Source: Monocercomonoides exilis (Eukaryota > Preaxostyla > Oxymonadida > Polymastigidae). Taken from it: 64,000 nucleotides of DNA. Shown in pieces: positions 1-11,647 of this stretch; positions within the stretch are counted from its first letter, which is position 1; each line of letters starts with the position of its first letter. The stretch lies in the NCBI GenBank assembly GCA_001643675.2, contig LSRY02000062.1, positions 310,001 through 374,000 of the forward strand, written 5' to 3'. Below the pieces are notes generated by a model that ran no database searches, was not told the DNA's origin, and worked only from the letters and a program-made list of their open reading frames with translations. Both the position numbers and the translations under genes were made by a program.

Positions 1-553
1 TTTTGTAATGATTTACAAAATAACAAAAACCATTCGATTCTTCAATGGCATTTTTAGATTTCTGCACGCCGAGACGAAATTGTTCTTGATCGGGTCTTAT
101 GATCATTCCTCTGTGATACTGAACCATAGCGTATTCAAAGTCACCGGCAGCAAATAAAACATCTGCCTTTTGTTGTAATGCCTGCAAAATAAAAATCAAA
201 AAATAACTCCACCAAATGCATAAATTTTTAGTTAAACTCTGTATGAAGAAGCATTATTTTCGAGAACTTTGTCAACATCTTGAAGTGCTTCTTCGAGTTT
301 TTCAAGTTTTTCGTAAGCCTTTGATCTTAACAGCAAAAGTTCTTCATCCACAGGCTTGACTTGAAGAGCCTATGTATAAAGAGTTGTGTGAAATATGAAT
401 CACCTTGAAAATTCACACTTTTGTCGCGTATTCAATGCACTTTTGATATTGGCCATTCTTAAAATGAACTTTGGCTGTGTTAGCGTCTACAGCACACGCT
501 TGAAGTTGCTTTTGTGTTGGTGGCTCTGGTTCTTCATCTTCGTCTTCGTACAT
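1..553 (-). CDS. ODAD4/TTC25-like TPR protein, 5' part, cut by window edge
   Basis: Three exons are readable on the minus strand: 553-419, 369-238 and 181 to about 31. The introns start GTGTGA and GTTTAA and end TAG and CAG. The protein begins MYEDEDEEPEPPTQKQLQ, an acidic start, followed by TPR-type helices with KVHFKNGQYQKCIEYA and KAYEKLEKLEEALQDVDKVL. The third exon reads GDFEYAMVQYHRGMIIRPDQ and then EQFRLGVQKSKNAIEES. This YHRG...RPD...FR-GIQK-AI signature is characteristic of TTC25/ODAD4, which docks outer dynein arms on axonemal doublets. If the assignment holds, the cell builds motile flagella. A GTTTTTG at position 30 may be the next donor, so the rest lies outside the window. The start is the only ATG before the acidic stretch. 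Another axonemal TPR protein is possible. The gene diverges from the PP2A gene. Confidence 0.65.
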
Positions 554-655
554 GTTTTTAACAGATATTTTTAAACCGTTCTTTGAAATATGACCTTAAT
601 TGCTTAAGATTGTTTATAAAAGTATGGAGCTCAAGATCTGTAAAAATTTTCAGGG
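554..655. promoter_or_regulatory. Short divergent intergenic region, probable bidirectional promoter
   Basis: Only 102 bp separate the start codon of the ODAD4-like gene (minus) from that of the PP2A gene (plus). Both promoters must lie here or within the first exons. I see no TATA-like or Inr-like motif that I would assign with confidence. TTTTCAG sits just before the PP2A ATG, so a 5'UTR splice acceptor there cannot be excluded. Confidence 0.5.
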
Positions 656-2173
656 ATGGATATTGCTGAACTCGATAGATGGATTGAACAACTGTCAAAC
701 TCAAAACTTCTTTCAGAAGCAGAAGTGGAAAAGTTGGTGCAAAAAGTTTGTGCTTCTTCGTTCTTTGCTCATTAGTCACGATTTTTTTTATGGAATGATT
801 ATGAAAAATGAAATAATTTAATTGTTAAAATGAAAGGCAACCGAAATCATTTCATCTGAGCCAAACGTCGTTTCAGTTCCAGCTCCATGCACGATTGTTG
901 GAGACATCCATGGGCAATTCCATGATCTTCTGGAAATGTTCAAGATAGGAGGACAAAGCCCCGATATCAACTATGTATTCCTTGGTGATTACGTTGATAG
1001 AGGGTATTACAGTGTTGAAACTGTTTCGCTTCTTGTATGCTTAAAAGTACGTTATCCACAAAGGGTAACATTACTTCGCGGGAATCATGAAAGTCGCCAG
1101 ATCACCCAAGTGTATGAATGATTAATAGATTTTCATATGAAAATAAATGCATGTTTTACGTTTGTGATGTTAGTTATGGATTTTATGATGAGTGCACAAA
1201 GAAATATGGAAGTGCATCTGTTTGGACGAGTTTCACTAATCTATTTGATTACATTCCACTTGGCGCTATTATTCAACGTGAAGTTTGATTATTATTGTTA
1301 TTATTTTAATGTAATCAATTTTTCTGTTTCACAAACAGATATTATGCATTCATGGTGGCCTGTCTCCAATTATCGAAACAGTTGATGATATCAGAAAACT
1401 TGATCGCGTCCAAGAAATTCCACATGAAGGTGCAATGGTTTGATACGCACCTATGATGATATTTCATTTATTGTTTATGTATATGTCATTTTTGAATCGA
1501 CAATCAGGCTGATCTTCTCTGGAGTGATCCCGAAGAAAGATCTGGATTTGGAACAAGGTGTATATTTCATCTATTTCATTATGAAATAAATTAACCCTTT
1601 TAAATTTTAATGAAACATATTTAAATTTTTAAATTATAGTCCTCGTGGAGCAGGATGGACGTTTGGAGGGGACATGTCACAACGTTTCAACACAACAAAC
1701 AGACTGTCTCTGATTGTGAGGGCTCATCAGCTTGTGATGGATGGCTTCAACAGAGTTCATGGAGGCTCTGTTGTGACTCTCTTCTCAGCACCCAACTATT
1801 GCAGCCGCTGCGGCAATCAGGGAGCTGTGATGGAGTTAGACGATACACTCGAAAAACTGATGTTTGAAATTGTTCATTTTTGCTTGATAAATAAAGAAAC
1901 GTTGTTTTGTTGCTTGACATTTAAATGTTGATAAATGCAATCCTTCACAAACAATGATAATTCTTCTCTTATGATTTTTGATATTCTATTCAATCAAACA
2001 GAAAGCAGTTTGATCCAGCACCACGCCGTGGTGAACCTCATATCACCAGACGTCCTCCTCAATTTTTGACAGAAAGCGATGCTGTTCCAGAATTTGACAT
2101 GTTCGGACGATCAACTCAGGCTATTACTCAGATGGCAACTGGTGGAGAAGGTGGAAGCGACAGTGGAATGTAA
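656..2173 (+). CDS. Serine/threonine protein phosphatase 2A catalytic subunit with C-terminal extension
   Basis: Seven exons (656-745, 837-1111, 1174-1282, 1339-1437, 1508-1557, 1640-1861, 2002-2173) give 338 residues in frame. The metallophosphatase motifs are [22 protein letters not shown] and [12 protein letters not shown], followed by [32 protein letters not shown] and [11 protein letters not shown]. The start [13 protein letters not shown] and the near-C-terminal [15 protein letters not shown] place it with PP2A rather than PP4 or PP6. It would dephosphorylate Ser/Thr in PP2A holoenzymes in cytoplasm and nucleus. Canonical PP2Ac ends TPDYFL, and its terminal leucine is carboxymethylated to control B-subunit binding. 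Here the frame continues 34 residues past PPQFL ([12 protein letters not shown]... to ...GGSDSGM, then TAA), so there is no free terminal leucine. Four of six introns begin GTTTG. Joining all seven exons keeps the frame open. Confidence 0.95.
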
Positions 2174-2592
2174 TGGATAAAAATCAGTAGTTATTCTGAT
2201 TTACTGAATAAGCTGATTTTTTGGAACATGAAATGTCGAAGATTGGATTTTTAATTCCTTTCAATTTTTAATTTATATTTAGATAATTTGTATTTTCTTT
2301 CTAATGACAGTTACTTAATTTTTTACAATTTATTTGATTTTTTTCTTCTTTCAAAAGAAGAGATTTGAAAATATCTTGTCTTCAATTTCAAATTTGGAAA
2401 GATCCTATTTTTTTTTATAAAAAATATTTTGATGTTTGAAAAATAGAACTAAAACCACATTAACAACAAAATTCAGAAGTGAATAACTTTTTTATAATTG
2501 CAATTTATTATTGTTTTTGAAATCTTAAGTGGATATCTAGAAATATTCAAAATTCCTAACCCTTCATCTGTGTTTCTTTTTCACGGATCATT
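2174..2592. other. AT-rich spacer between PP2A and SMC6
   Basis: The spacer is strongly A/T-rich with T runs and holds the PP2A 3' end and the SMC6 promoter. I see no RNA gene, repeat or open frame of note. Confidence 0.6.
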
Positions 2593-5500
2593 ATGAAGGG
2601 AGCCGGAGCCAAAAGGTTAAGGGGTATATTCCACATATTTTTCATATATTGTTCATGTTTAATTTTGCTTCATATAACTTCGAAGATTCTGAGTTTAAGC
2701 AAGGCTCCATTCTGGAAATTAGATTACAAAATTTTATGTGTCATGCGGATTTCCGGTGTGTGTTTGGCCCCAAAGTAAATGTTATTAGTGGAGAAAACGG
2801 AGGTGCGAACAAAATTTTGTTTCTGAAATGTGCAAAAATTCCTCATTTTATCAAAATTTTCATTTTTTAGCTGGAAAGAGTGCAATTGCTGTCGCTTTGT
2901 CAGTAGTCTTTGGAGTGCGCGCTGCCGCAACAACAAGAGGATCTCATGTGAATAATCTCGTTCAGGAAGGAAAAAGGTTTGATTTGGAAATTAGGTGGTC
3001 ATTTTAATGTTCAATTTTTTTTTGACATTTTTTATTATTTTAAGATTTTCTGAGATCCAAGTAACATTATGCAATGTTGGAAGAAATCCATTCAAACCCG
3101 AAATAGCAGGAAAACGTGTCGTTCTTGTTCGACGCATTGCAAGATCTGGCGCTTCAACATATAAAGTTGTTGGAGAAAATGGTGTGACAGGTCAATCGCT
3201 TTTAGAAATAATATTATTTGTTTTATCAGGCAACGTTATTGGTGCTTCAAAGAAAGATTTGGATGGAGTCCTCCTTCACTTTGGAATACAAGCAGATTCT
3301 CCTTGTCAAATCATGCATCAAGAGGAAATGAAAGCATTTTTAGCCGCACACGCTACCTCTAAGGATTTGTACCGAGTTTGCATCTAAAGTTATTATTATT
3401 CATGTTGCTAACATTATGATTTTTCATTTATTTGTCAAATAGTTTTTCATGCGCTCAACATTGATCGAGCAAATTCACGAAATTCTAATTGGATGTAAGA
3501 ATAATCTTGAGTTCACGAAAAGATCTATTGAAGCAAATAGAGGTACTTTGTTGGTTGGGCTTCAAGAAAAACTTAGAGAAGCTGAAGATGCGTTTGATTA
3601 TAATTCTAAACTGTAAGTTAATAATTATCTATTGTTCTTTAAACACAGATATAAAGCAGCTAAAAAATATAGAACATTGAAAGATTCTATTGTGAAGTAT
3701 AAAGAAAAACTAATCTGGCGAAGAGTGCAGCAAATTCGAACTGTTTGATTTCTTTATTTTTGAGTGAGAGTGAAATGCTCTGAAAACATATTGTGGCAAT
3801 AAATGTTTTGGAATTTCAACTATTTTCGATAAAATCTGAACTTCCTTTTCGCATGAAACAGAATCTCGAAAGAGGAAGGGCTGAATCCATTGAGCTTCGG
3901 CAGGTACTCGCCCAGCGCTCACTTGAAGTCGAAGATTTGGAAGTGTGCTGCATGTTATTGCCAATCTGTCGAAATAACGAATTTCTCAATATCCGATGCT
4001 TTTATCAACACGAATATTCAAAAATGAAAATTTAACCTCCGTTTTTCTTGTTTTGCTTTGCCCATCTGTGCAATCTATCATCGCCAGAGCCGTCTTGTTG
4101 AGCTGTCAGCTGAGCGAGTGAATTTGTTGGAAATTGCCCAAAAAGCAGAAACAGAGATGGAAAGCATGAGAGGCGACTGGAACCACGAAGACGAGGAAAA
4201 GAGGAAACTGATTTCTGAAAGACGGAACTGCGAAAGAGAAATAGAAAATTTGGCAAGGCAGATTGGCATCTCGAGAAGGAACATCCAAGAAAAACAGAGA
4301 GAAATAACACAAATTGGAGTGGAAGGAGAAAGAATTGAGTTTGTCCTTCATTTTCATTATACCTCTCATTTTGTCATTCATTTCATTCTCTCTTCATTTG
4401 CGTGAATGTGTATGTGATTGTCTTCTGTGATGGAATTTCTATTGATTAGGAAAAAAAGGCAAGAAGATTTTCGCCGCATGGAAATGCTGGAAGTTAAGCT
4501 GCGGAACGAGCTGAGGGAAATCGAAGCAAAACTGAGAGATTCTGCAGACAACACGCGCTTCAATGAAAGATTGGAGCAAATCAAAGAGCGAAAAAATGAA
4601 ATTGACAGAGAAATATCTGAGTACACAAAAACGCGATTGGATAATAAAAGAAAAGTTTGAGTCGTTTTATTTTATTTTATTTTATTTTTAAAACATTCCT
4701 TTTTATATGCTATTTGATTCCTATTGTCCATGTATATCTTTTCGTGTATTAATGCTATATGTGCTGAAAATAAACAAACATCATTATGAATGTTGTCATT
4801 GCCTCAACATTTTTTTCCTATTTCAGATTGAAAAGTTGTCTATGCATGCCGCCAAGAAAGAGCAGGATCCACTTGCGCTGTATCAGACTGACTTGAGGAA
4901 ATTTGTCCAGCTTCTCAAGCAGTACGAGGACAAATTCCGCGATCCGCCCCGAGGTCCAATAGGAACGTTGGTGAGGGTGAGGGATGAAAAGTGGGCGCCG
5001 GCAGTGGAGACACACATAAAAGGCGCTGTGACTGCGTTTGTGTTCACTTGCATGAATGACGAGCGAGTCTTTTCTGAATTGCGATCAAGATATTTCCCAC
5101 AGTTGAAGTTTGTGAGCCTTGCATATTTTTTGAGCTTATATATTTGCTGTTGATGATGCTGTTTAATTTTTTTTTATGTCACCTTTAATTTCTTTGGAGT
5201 TTATTTTATTTTATTTTTAAAACGCAACAAATTTTATTTATTCATTCATTGAAACATATTTTTGCAATGAATCTCACAAAACGTCCAGAACTCGTTCATT
5301 CGTGCAGAGACGGACAGTTCCATATGCTGAGTCTGATGTGTATCTTCCTCCTCCCATTTCCCTCTCTCGGCACAGACGCTCCGCAGAGCGTGTTCCTCTA
5401 CCGACGATTCTGTCACAAGTTGTGTGTGACGACCCAGTGGTGATGAATCTGCTGATCGACCAGTTCAACATCGAGCGTGTTCTGCTCACTGAGACAAGGG

Positions 5501-6411
5501 CAGAGGCGAGCGAGGTGCTGTTCGAAGGGAAGTGCGAGGGAAACCCAACGCCATTCACATTTCGCACGCTGGATGGATATCTCCTGAGGAGACTGAGAGG
5601 CGTTGAGGCGACTTTTGACGAAGAGACCACAAACAAGTTCCTGCTGAGTGTGCCGCGCGAATCAGACAGAAGAGAAAGAGAAAGTGGAAGAGGCGAAAGA
5701 AGACAAAGAGAAGATGATGATGAAGACATACAAGAAGGCACAGGAAGCAGCGACGAAGAGCTGAAAAGGAAAAAAGAGATGGCAGAGCGGGAATATCGGC
5801 AGGCTCAGCTTGAGAGCCGGCGGAGAGAAGAAGAGAAGGCAAAGCTTGTTGCAGAAGAGCAGCAGATTGTGCGGAGACTGAGTTATGCAGAGACAGCGCA
5901 GACAGAACTGAAAGGGAAGCAGATGGAAGTCAAGACAGAGCTGGAGAATGTGGAAAGGAGGAGGAAGTTGGCAGAGATCAGCGGGGACGACCTGGAAGAT
6001 GGTAGCGGCGACGGAGAATTCGACGAAAGCGGAGGGAGTGGAGATCCGATTGAGCGGATGAACAGAAAGAGGAAAGCTGGACTGGAATTGAAGGCAGCGC
6101 AGCAGAAGAAGGCGCTGGAGAGAGAGATCGAACAGGAAACGCAGTTCATTGCGCAGACGACAGAGCAGATTCAGCAGATGAAATCGGTTCGGCTGACTGA
6201 AATTTCAGTGAGGCTGGCTGAAGTGGAGAAGAAGGCACGCGAAAGAGACGAGGAAAAACAGATGTTTGCACAGAAAGTGGAAGAGAGGAAAGAGAAAGTG
6301 AACAAAGTCGAAAACGAACTCCGCAGCACCACTAAGCGCAAAATAGAGGCAATCTCAAAAAAGAAGTTTGAATCTATTGTCAATCGATGTTCATATTTGA
6401 ATTTTTTCTTT

Positions 6412-6448
<37 letters not shown>

Positions 6449-7700
6449 AACTGAATTAACTATTGCTCTTATTCAACAACTCTTTCCATTGAAATGATTA
6501 TTTGTGAATAACATCATCTCTTTCTCTCTCTCCTTTCTCTTTCTCTTTCTCCTTTGTCCCAACAGAATGGCAATTGACCGACTCCGTGGGTGTGAAGAGA
6601 ATGTGAATCAGATTGAGGCAGACTTGGCGTCGAAGACAGTCAAAGCAGAGCAGTCGTCGAGAGAGCCAGGACCGATCAAAGAGAGCGAAGGAGAGCTGCA
6701 GGCAGAGCTGGCGAAGTATGAGGAGATGAAGAAGAAAGGAGGGAAGAGGACGGTTCAGCAGCGGGGAGAAGGTGGGCGGATGGTGGATGTGGAGGTGGCA
6801 GTGCTGGAGGTGGAGGAGGCTGAGGTGCTGGTGCGCAAGGCAGAAAGGAGTCTGAAGAAGACAGGGGAGATGATTGAACGCCTGACCAACATTCAGACGC
6901 TGCTGAGCGATGCCCTGAGGGACAGGCTGGTGCATTGGGAGCAGCTGAGAGAGAGGCTGCTGCAGAAGTTCCAGGTGCTGTTTGCGAAGGAGCTGTCACA
7001 CAGGGGAATGGATGGCACAGTCACATGGAACATCAAAGAAGAGACACTCTCTCTTAAATTCAACACTTCCTCTTCTCCTTCTGCTGCTCCTTCTCCAATT
7101 GAAGATGACAATTCAGCCACTTCACATTCTGCACTTCACTCTTCCACTTCACCTTCTCCATCATTATCTCCATCACCTTCTCCCTCTCCCTCTCCTTCAG
7201 AACTCTTCACTCACCCTCGTTTCAGAATGACACAGCACGGTTCAGTTGCAAGTGCTGACCCATCGTCTTCTTCTCAGGTCCTCTCTCAATCATCTTCTGA
7301 TTCCTCCTCTTCGCGCAGAGGAGGGGCGCGCTATGTTCGTTCTCTTTCGGGTGGCGAACGGTCGTATTCGACGTTGTGCTTCCTTCTCTCTTTGTGGAAG
7401 CTGAGTGAGCATCCATTTCGATTGGTGGATGAGTTCGATGTGTTCTGCGACGAAGTGACTAGAAAATTGAGTGCAGAGCTGCTCGTTCGGTACGCACTGC
7501 AGACGCAGTCTCAGCTTCTGCTTATCACTCCGCTGAATCGCAGTGCTTTTTCAGGCAATTTCAGAAAGAAGCATTTAATTACAGACAATGACTCGAACAC
7601 AAGAGACAATGACGAGAATGAAGAAGAACAGGAAGCAGATGAAAATGATGTTAACATTATCGTAATCAAGAGAACAGACAAAAGGAGGCCGCCTTCTTGA
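2593..7700 (+). CDS. SMC6: SMC6, structural maintenance of chromosomes protein 6
   Basis: About 13 exons. The first five are 2593-2623, 2686-2802, 2871-2976, 3045-3181 and 3230-3375; the last two are 5308-6365 and 6566-7700. The N-terminal head has ILEIRLQNFMCH, the Walker A GENGAGKSAIAVALSVVFG (split by an intron) and RAAATTRGSHVNNLVQEG, all SMC6-type. YRFFMRSTLIEQ follows, then long Glu/Lys/Arg-rich coiled coil, a hinge region (about 4.85-5.65 kb) and returning coiled coil. The C-terminal head has the ABC signature SLSGGERSYSTLCFLLSLW and a Walker B variant FRLVDEFDVFCDEV, then LLLITPLN. SMC6 pairs with SMC5 in the DNA-repair complex that acts on recombination intermediates. A roughly 90-residue Ser/Pro-rich insert (7060-7320) sits inside the C-terminal head just before the signature. 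The start MKGAGAKRLR is joined through a GTATAT donor to DSEFKQGS. Estimated length is about 1,270 residues, longer than usual. Middle exon borders are approximate. Confidence 0.93.
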
Positions 7701-7989
7701 ATTATTTATTTCCTTTATGTTCGTTTGTGTATTTGTAAATTATATTCAACATGCAAACAAGAAATAAAAACAAAAATGTATTTTTTTGAAATGTTAAGTT
7801 CTTTTTTTTTAAATCGAAAAGTTAGAATTAATTGAAATATTCATCTCAAAGAAATGCGCATTGATTTGTTTTGCAAAAATGCTGTTTTATTTTGCGAAAA
7901 CAAGACTCTTATAAAGATAATAAATTATGTTGGTTTTGCCCATACTAGAGTTTATTACTCAATTTTCGTTGTTTCTTCCATTTTTCTTG

Positions 7990-10900
7990 ATGTTCTTTGT
8001 TTTGTTATTGATTACTTTAGGTTCTGCTAGTGGCCCACAAAGTTTGCTCATGTTAATTTGAAGTAAATTGAGAAATTTTCAATTTTTAATAAAGTTTATC
8101 GAAAACCAACAGGAATTGAGAAGTTTTCAGTTCCATTGTCAAAATGGTGGCATACAACTTTTCGTGTTAAAGGTTCATCAAAAGATGATCCTCAACCAAA
8201 TCTATACACATTGCTAACAAATTTTACAATGAAAGATGGAAAGTGGGATATTGCTCCATTGACTTCGATAAAATTTGAAGATATAAAGCAATACTCAATG
8301 GTATTTAGAATTGAATGTAAATAAAAGTTTTCATTAATTACACTTTTAATTTATAATTTTTTTTGCAAAGGATATTGGAATTCAATCATTGCCATTTGTT
8401 GTTTTGTGGCTTCTTTTAATTCTTTGGTTCATTGTTTGGCTTATACTGCAATGTGTCCAATGTTGCGTGTGTAAATCTGATGACCCAATTTGTAAATGCT
8501 GCTGGGAAGACCAACCAAAGCCGTGTTGGGCAAAAACAACAAAAGTTATTTATGCAATTTTGGCTTTCTTATTTCTGTATGAACCCTATTTTTTTATCAA
8601 TGACGCTTGTCTTTATTTTTATTATTTTTGAATAATACTTATATTTTTTTCAACATGCAATTAATCTTAATTTTAGAGCTGCCACCGTTCTCATTACATT
8701 TGGAGCTGGAAAATTGAGTGCATCATACAATCATCATGTTTCTATTTGTAATGATTACGAAAAAAATGTCGCACAAGTACTTGACACTATTCGAACAGCA
8801 AAGGATGGTATGTCATAACTGAAAATTTTCACAGTTATCCTATTTATATGAAAATTGTTTTATGCTTTTGTTTTATGATATTTAATAATAGTTTCAAAAC
8901 CAATATTTGATTTAATTCCAAGCACGCTTGATATCATTTCAAAAAGTGATCTTTTTGGCCAAGTCGAATCTGTGCACAAAACATTTCAAAATTATTTGGA
9001 TGAATTTGATCAGTTATGCGAGTTCCAATAAATGTGAATTTTTGGATTATTTTATTTGCTTTGTTTTATTAAAAGTGATTCTTTTTAACTTAATGTTTAT
9101 TTCTGCATGTTTCATTATTATTAATGTTGTTGTTATTGAAATTTAGAAATTACAAAAAGATCAGCGAGCATGTAACTGAAAAAGAGCTGAACAACTACAT
9201 TCTCCATGATGATATCAACGAAGATGCTGCTGCATTGAATAAGATTAAATTAAAGGTTTGCCGCTTTCAAACGAAATTAATTTGTGTCTGGTTTTTTTGA
9301 TGAATAATTTTTGGATTCCAATTGAAAATTATTTATTTAATGTTTATTTTGTGATGATCATTTTTTATTTTTTGTTATATTGAATGATTATGTGTTTGCT
9401 ATTTGAATATAAATCGTGATTTCAATTTATGATTGTCCAGTGCACCTATGATCCTGCTGATGACGATCCTGAGCCGAACTGTGTTGTTTCAGAAGGTGAC
9501 ATTCCTGAAGGATATCTCGACTCTTACAACCACTTCCACAACGAAATCCTCAGAATTGGCACTGAAAATAAGACATTTACTGAAACTTATGAAGCAGTTC
9601 ACTCATTCACTGAAACACTCAATGCCACAACTGTTTCTGTGAGAAATGAGTTTAATTCGCTTGTTGACAAGATTAACAGTCTGTACTCTATTTTGAACAC
9701 TTGTTATGTGATAATGATTTATGTTGCTATTTGAAATGATTTTTGTTTCTCATCATTTTTTTTTCAGAGTTTTCAAACGACAATGTCAAAATGCCTGACA
9801 ACATCAAGAATTCAGCATTTGTGTTGAACACACTTTTTGATGACGCATCCTCAGAAAAGAAGCTGCGCACTGAAGACATGAACGAAGTGTGCAAGGTTGT
9901 TGACACGACAGAAGCGAACAGAGGGTCGATATTCAAATATTCACTTCTGCTTGAAAACAAGTTGCGCTGTGCAAAAGTGATTCCAAAGAATAATTATGTT
10001 GATGATGATGAGAAGAGCTACTGTAAAGAGATGTGGAGGACGATGTTCAAACACATTTGGATTGAGAAAGACAATTCAGCGTCTTCTCTTTCAAATGGAC
10101 AGAAGATGAGTGCTGTGTCAGCAGATGCAGCAAATGCCAATGATCTGTCGACAATCATCATCAAAGTGATTGACGATGAACACGATCCAGTCAGCTTTGC
10201 TTCGATTTTTGCTTCGCAAAGAGCGATGAAAGATGAATTCACACGCAACCACCAAAACAATGTGGGAAGAGGGTCTGATGTGTTGGATGCAGCCAAAACA
10301 CAGCTGCAGGAGATGAGGAAGAAGGATTTTGAGGACGAGTTCAAAAAAGTGCTTGATGGGAAGAAATGGATTGAAGAAAATGTGATTGCAAAGATTGATG
10401 AGCTGAGGAAGTCGATCGATGTTGAGGCGAAAGAGAAGATGGATGAAGCGCTTGAGACAATCGACAAAGTGCAAGATTATGCAACACGATACACGAAATG
10501 GCTGAAAGAAAATCATAAGCTTGTGCAGCCTGGATTCACAGGCATTATTGCCTGTGGTGCTCTGCTCATATTGATAATTCTGCTGCAACTTGTCTTGTTG
10601 TTCCCTTGGTGTCCGAAGAAATGCAGATGCGGATGCAGCTCGCGCTGTCTTGCTGTTCAGATAATAATCGAGTTTATCAGCTTCATCATTCTGTTTATGA
10701 TTCCATTGGCACTGTCTGTTGCATGTCTTGCATTGGATCAGGCAACCACGTTTCTGTATGACGAAGGAGCTGTCAGATATTTCACTCACCCGTTGTTTGT
10801 TGATTATCTTCAGAAAGAGTTTGACAAGTTGACAAACGAGGATGAACCAAGCCTCGGCCTTTCTTTAAGTGCTGGTCTTGTTTCAATGCTTGCTCAATCA

Positions 10901-11647
10901 TCACATTCATACAATGCATCAGCATTTGCATCTACATCTTCATTTCTTCCTGTTTCCACTGACTATTCTCAATTAGCCAGTAATGATCTTCTCACTTCTT
11001 TCGCTCAGCCATACAAACCATCAGACTTCTTCAAGTTTAATCGAGATTTCTACGTCGAAGTTGTCTCTGCATATCTCCGTGGAGAAACCTCTGCTAATGA
11101 GCGTGTTGGAAAAGCTCTGGATACACTTTTAACGAAAGTGGAGAATGTGCTGAATGATCTGACATCCGAAGACGCAGAGAAGAATCCGTTTCTTTCACGG
11201 GGCATCACACTCGGTTTAGCCATCCAGCAAGAAGTGGCTAATGCTGTTGTGCAGACAACGCTGATGATTGAGGCGATGCGGCCAGTTGTGAAGGATGTGA
11301 CATCGTCCAATCAGTTTGACTCGATTGTGTTTCTGCTCACAGACGATCCTGTTCTACATGCGCCGTCTGCACTGTGGGTGATATTTGTGGCTGGGCTGGC
11401 AGCGTTGCTGATAGTCTTTCCTATGTTGTTGTGTCTGATGTGCGGAAGAACTTACTGGCAGCGCTATGAGATGAGCATCGACTATGACGGAGGAAAAGTG
11501 TTCCGGTGTGTCGGCATCAATGATGACACTGAGTATGGCGGTGGATACTCAAGAAGGTCAGGGTCAAAGATGGAAGGCACAATTCCATTGCTGAGCAAAG
11601 AGCAAGCTGCTTCATACAGAGATCCATATCCAGTTATCTACTCATAA
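7990..11647 (+). CDS. Prominin-like pentaspan membrane glycoprotein
   Basis: Eight exons, the last about 9768-11647, give about 975 residues. It starts with a signal peptide (MFFVLLLITLGSASG). TM1 (PFVVLWLLLILWFIVWLIL) runs into a cysteine-rich cytosolic stretch (CVQCCVCK...CKCC), then TM2 (VIYAILAFLFLAATVLITFG). A loop of about 440 residues follows, then TM3 (near residue 605), another Cys-rich turn (CPKKCRCGCSSRC), TM4, a second loop of about 210 residues, TM5 (near 885) and a short tail. An N-terminal signal, five TMs, Cys-rich turns after TM1 and TM3 and two large extracellular loops are the prominin plan; tweety-type proteins share part of it. Prominins bind membrane cholesterol at plasma-membrane protrusions and cilia. 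The call rests on topology, not on a diagnostic motif. The joining exons between 8.1 and 9.7 kb are short and their borders approximate. Confidence 0.6.

Noticed and set aside
6676-7120. Long minus-strand frames opposite SMC6 (also 16.4-17.9 kb plus strand opposite importin-alpha, 59.3-59.8 kb minus opposite DCP2)
   Set aside because: They are antisense shadows of GA- or CT-rich coding sequence, with Ser/Pro/Leu or Glu/Arg-only composition and no domain content.
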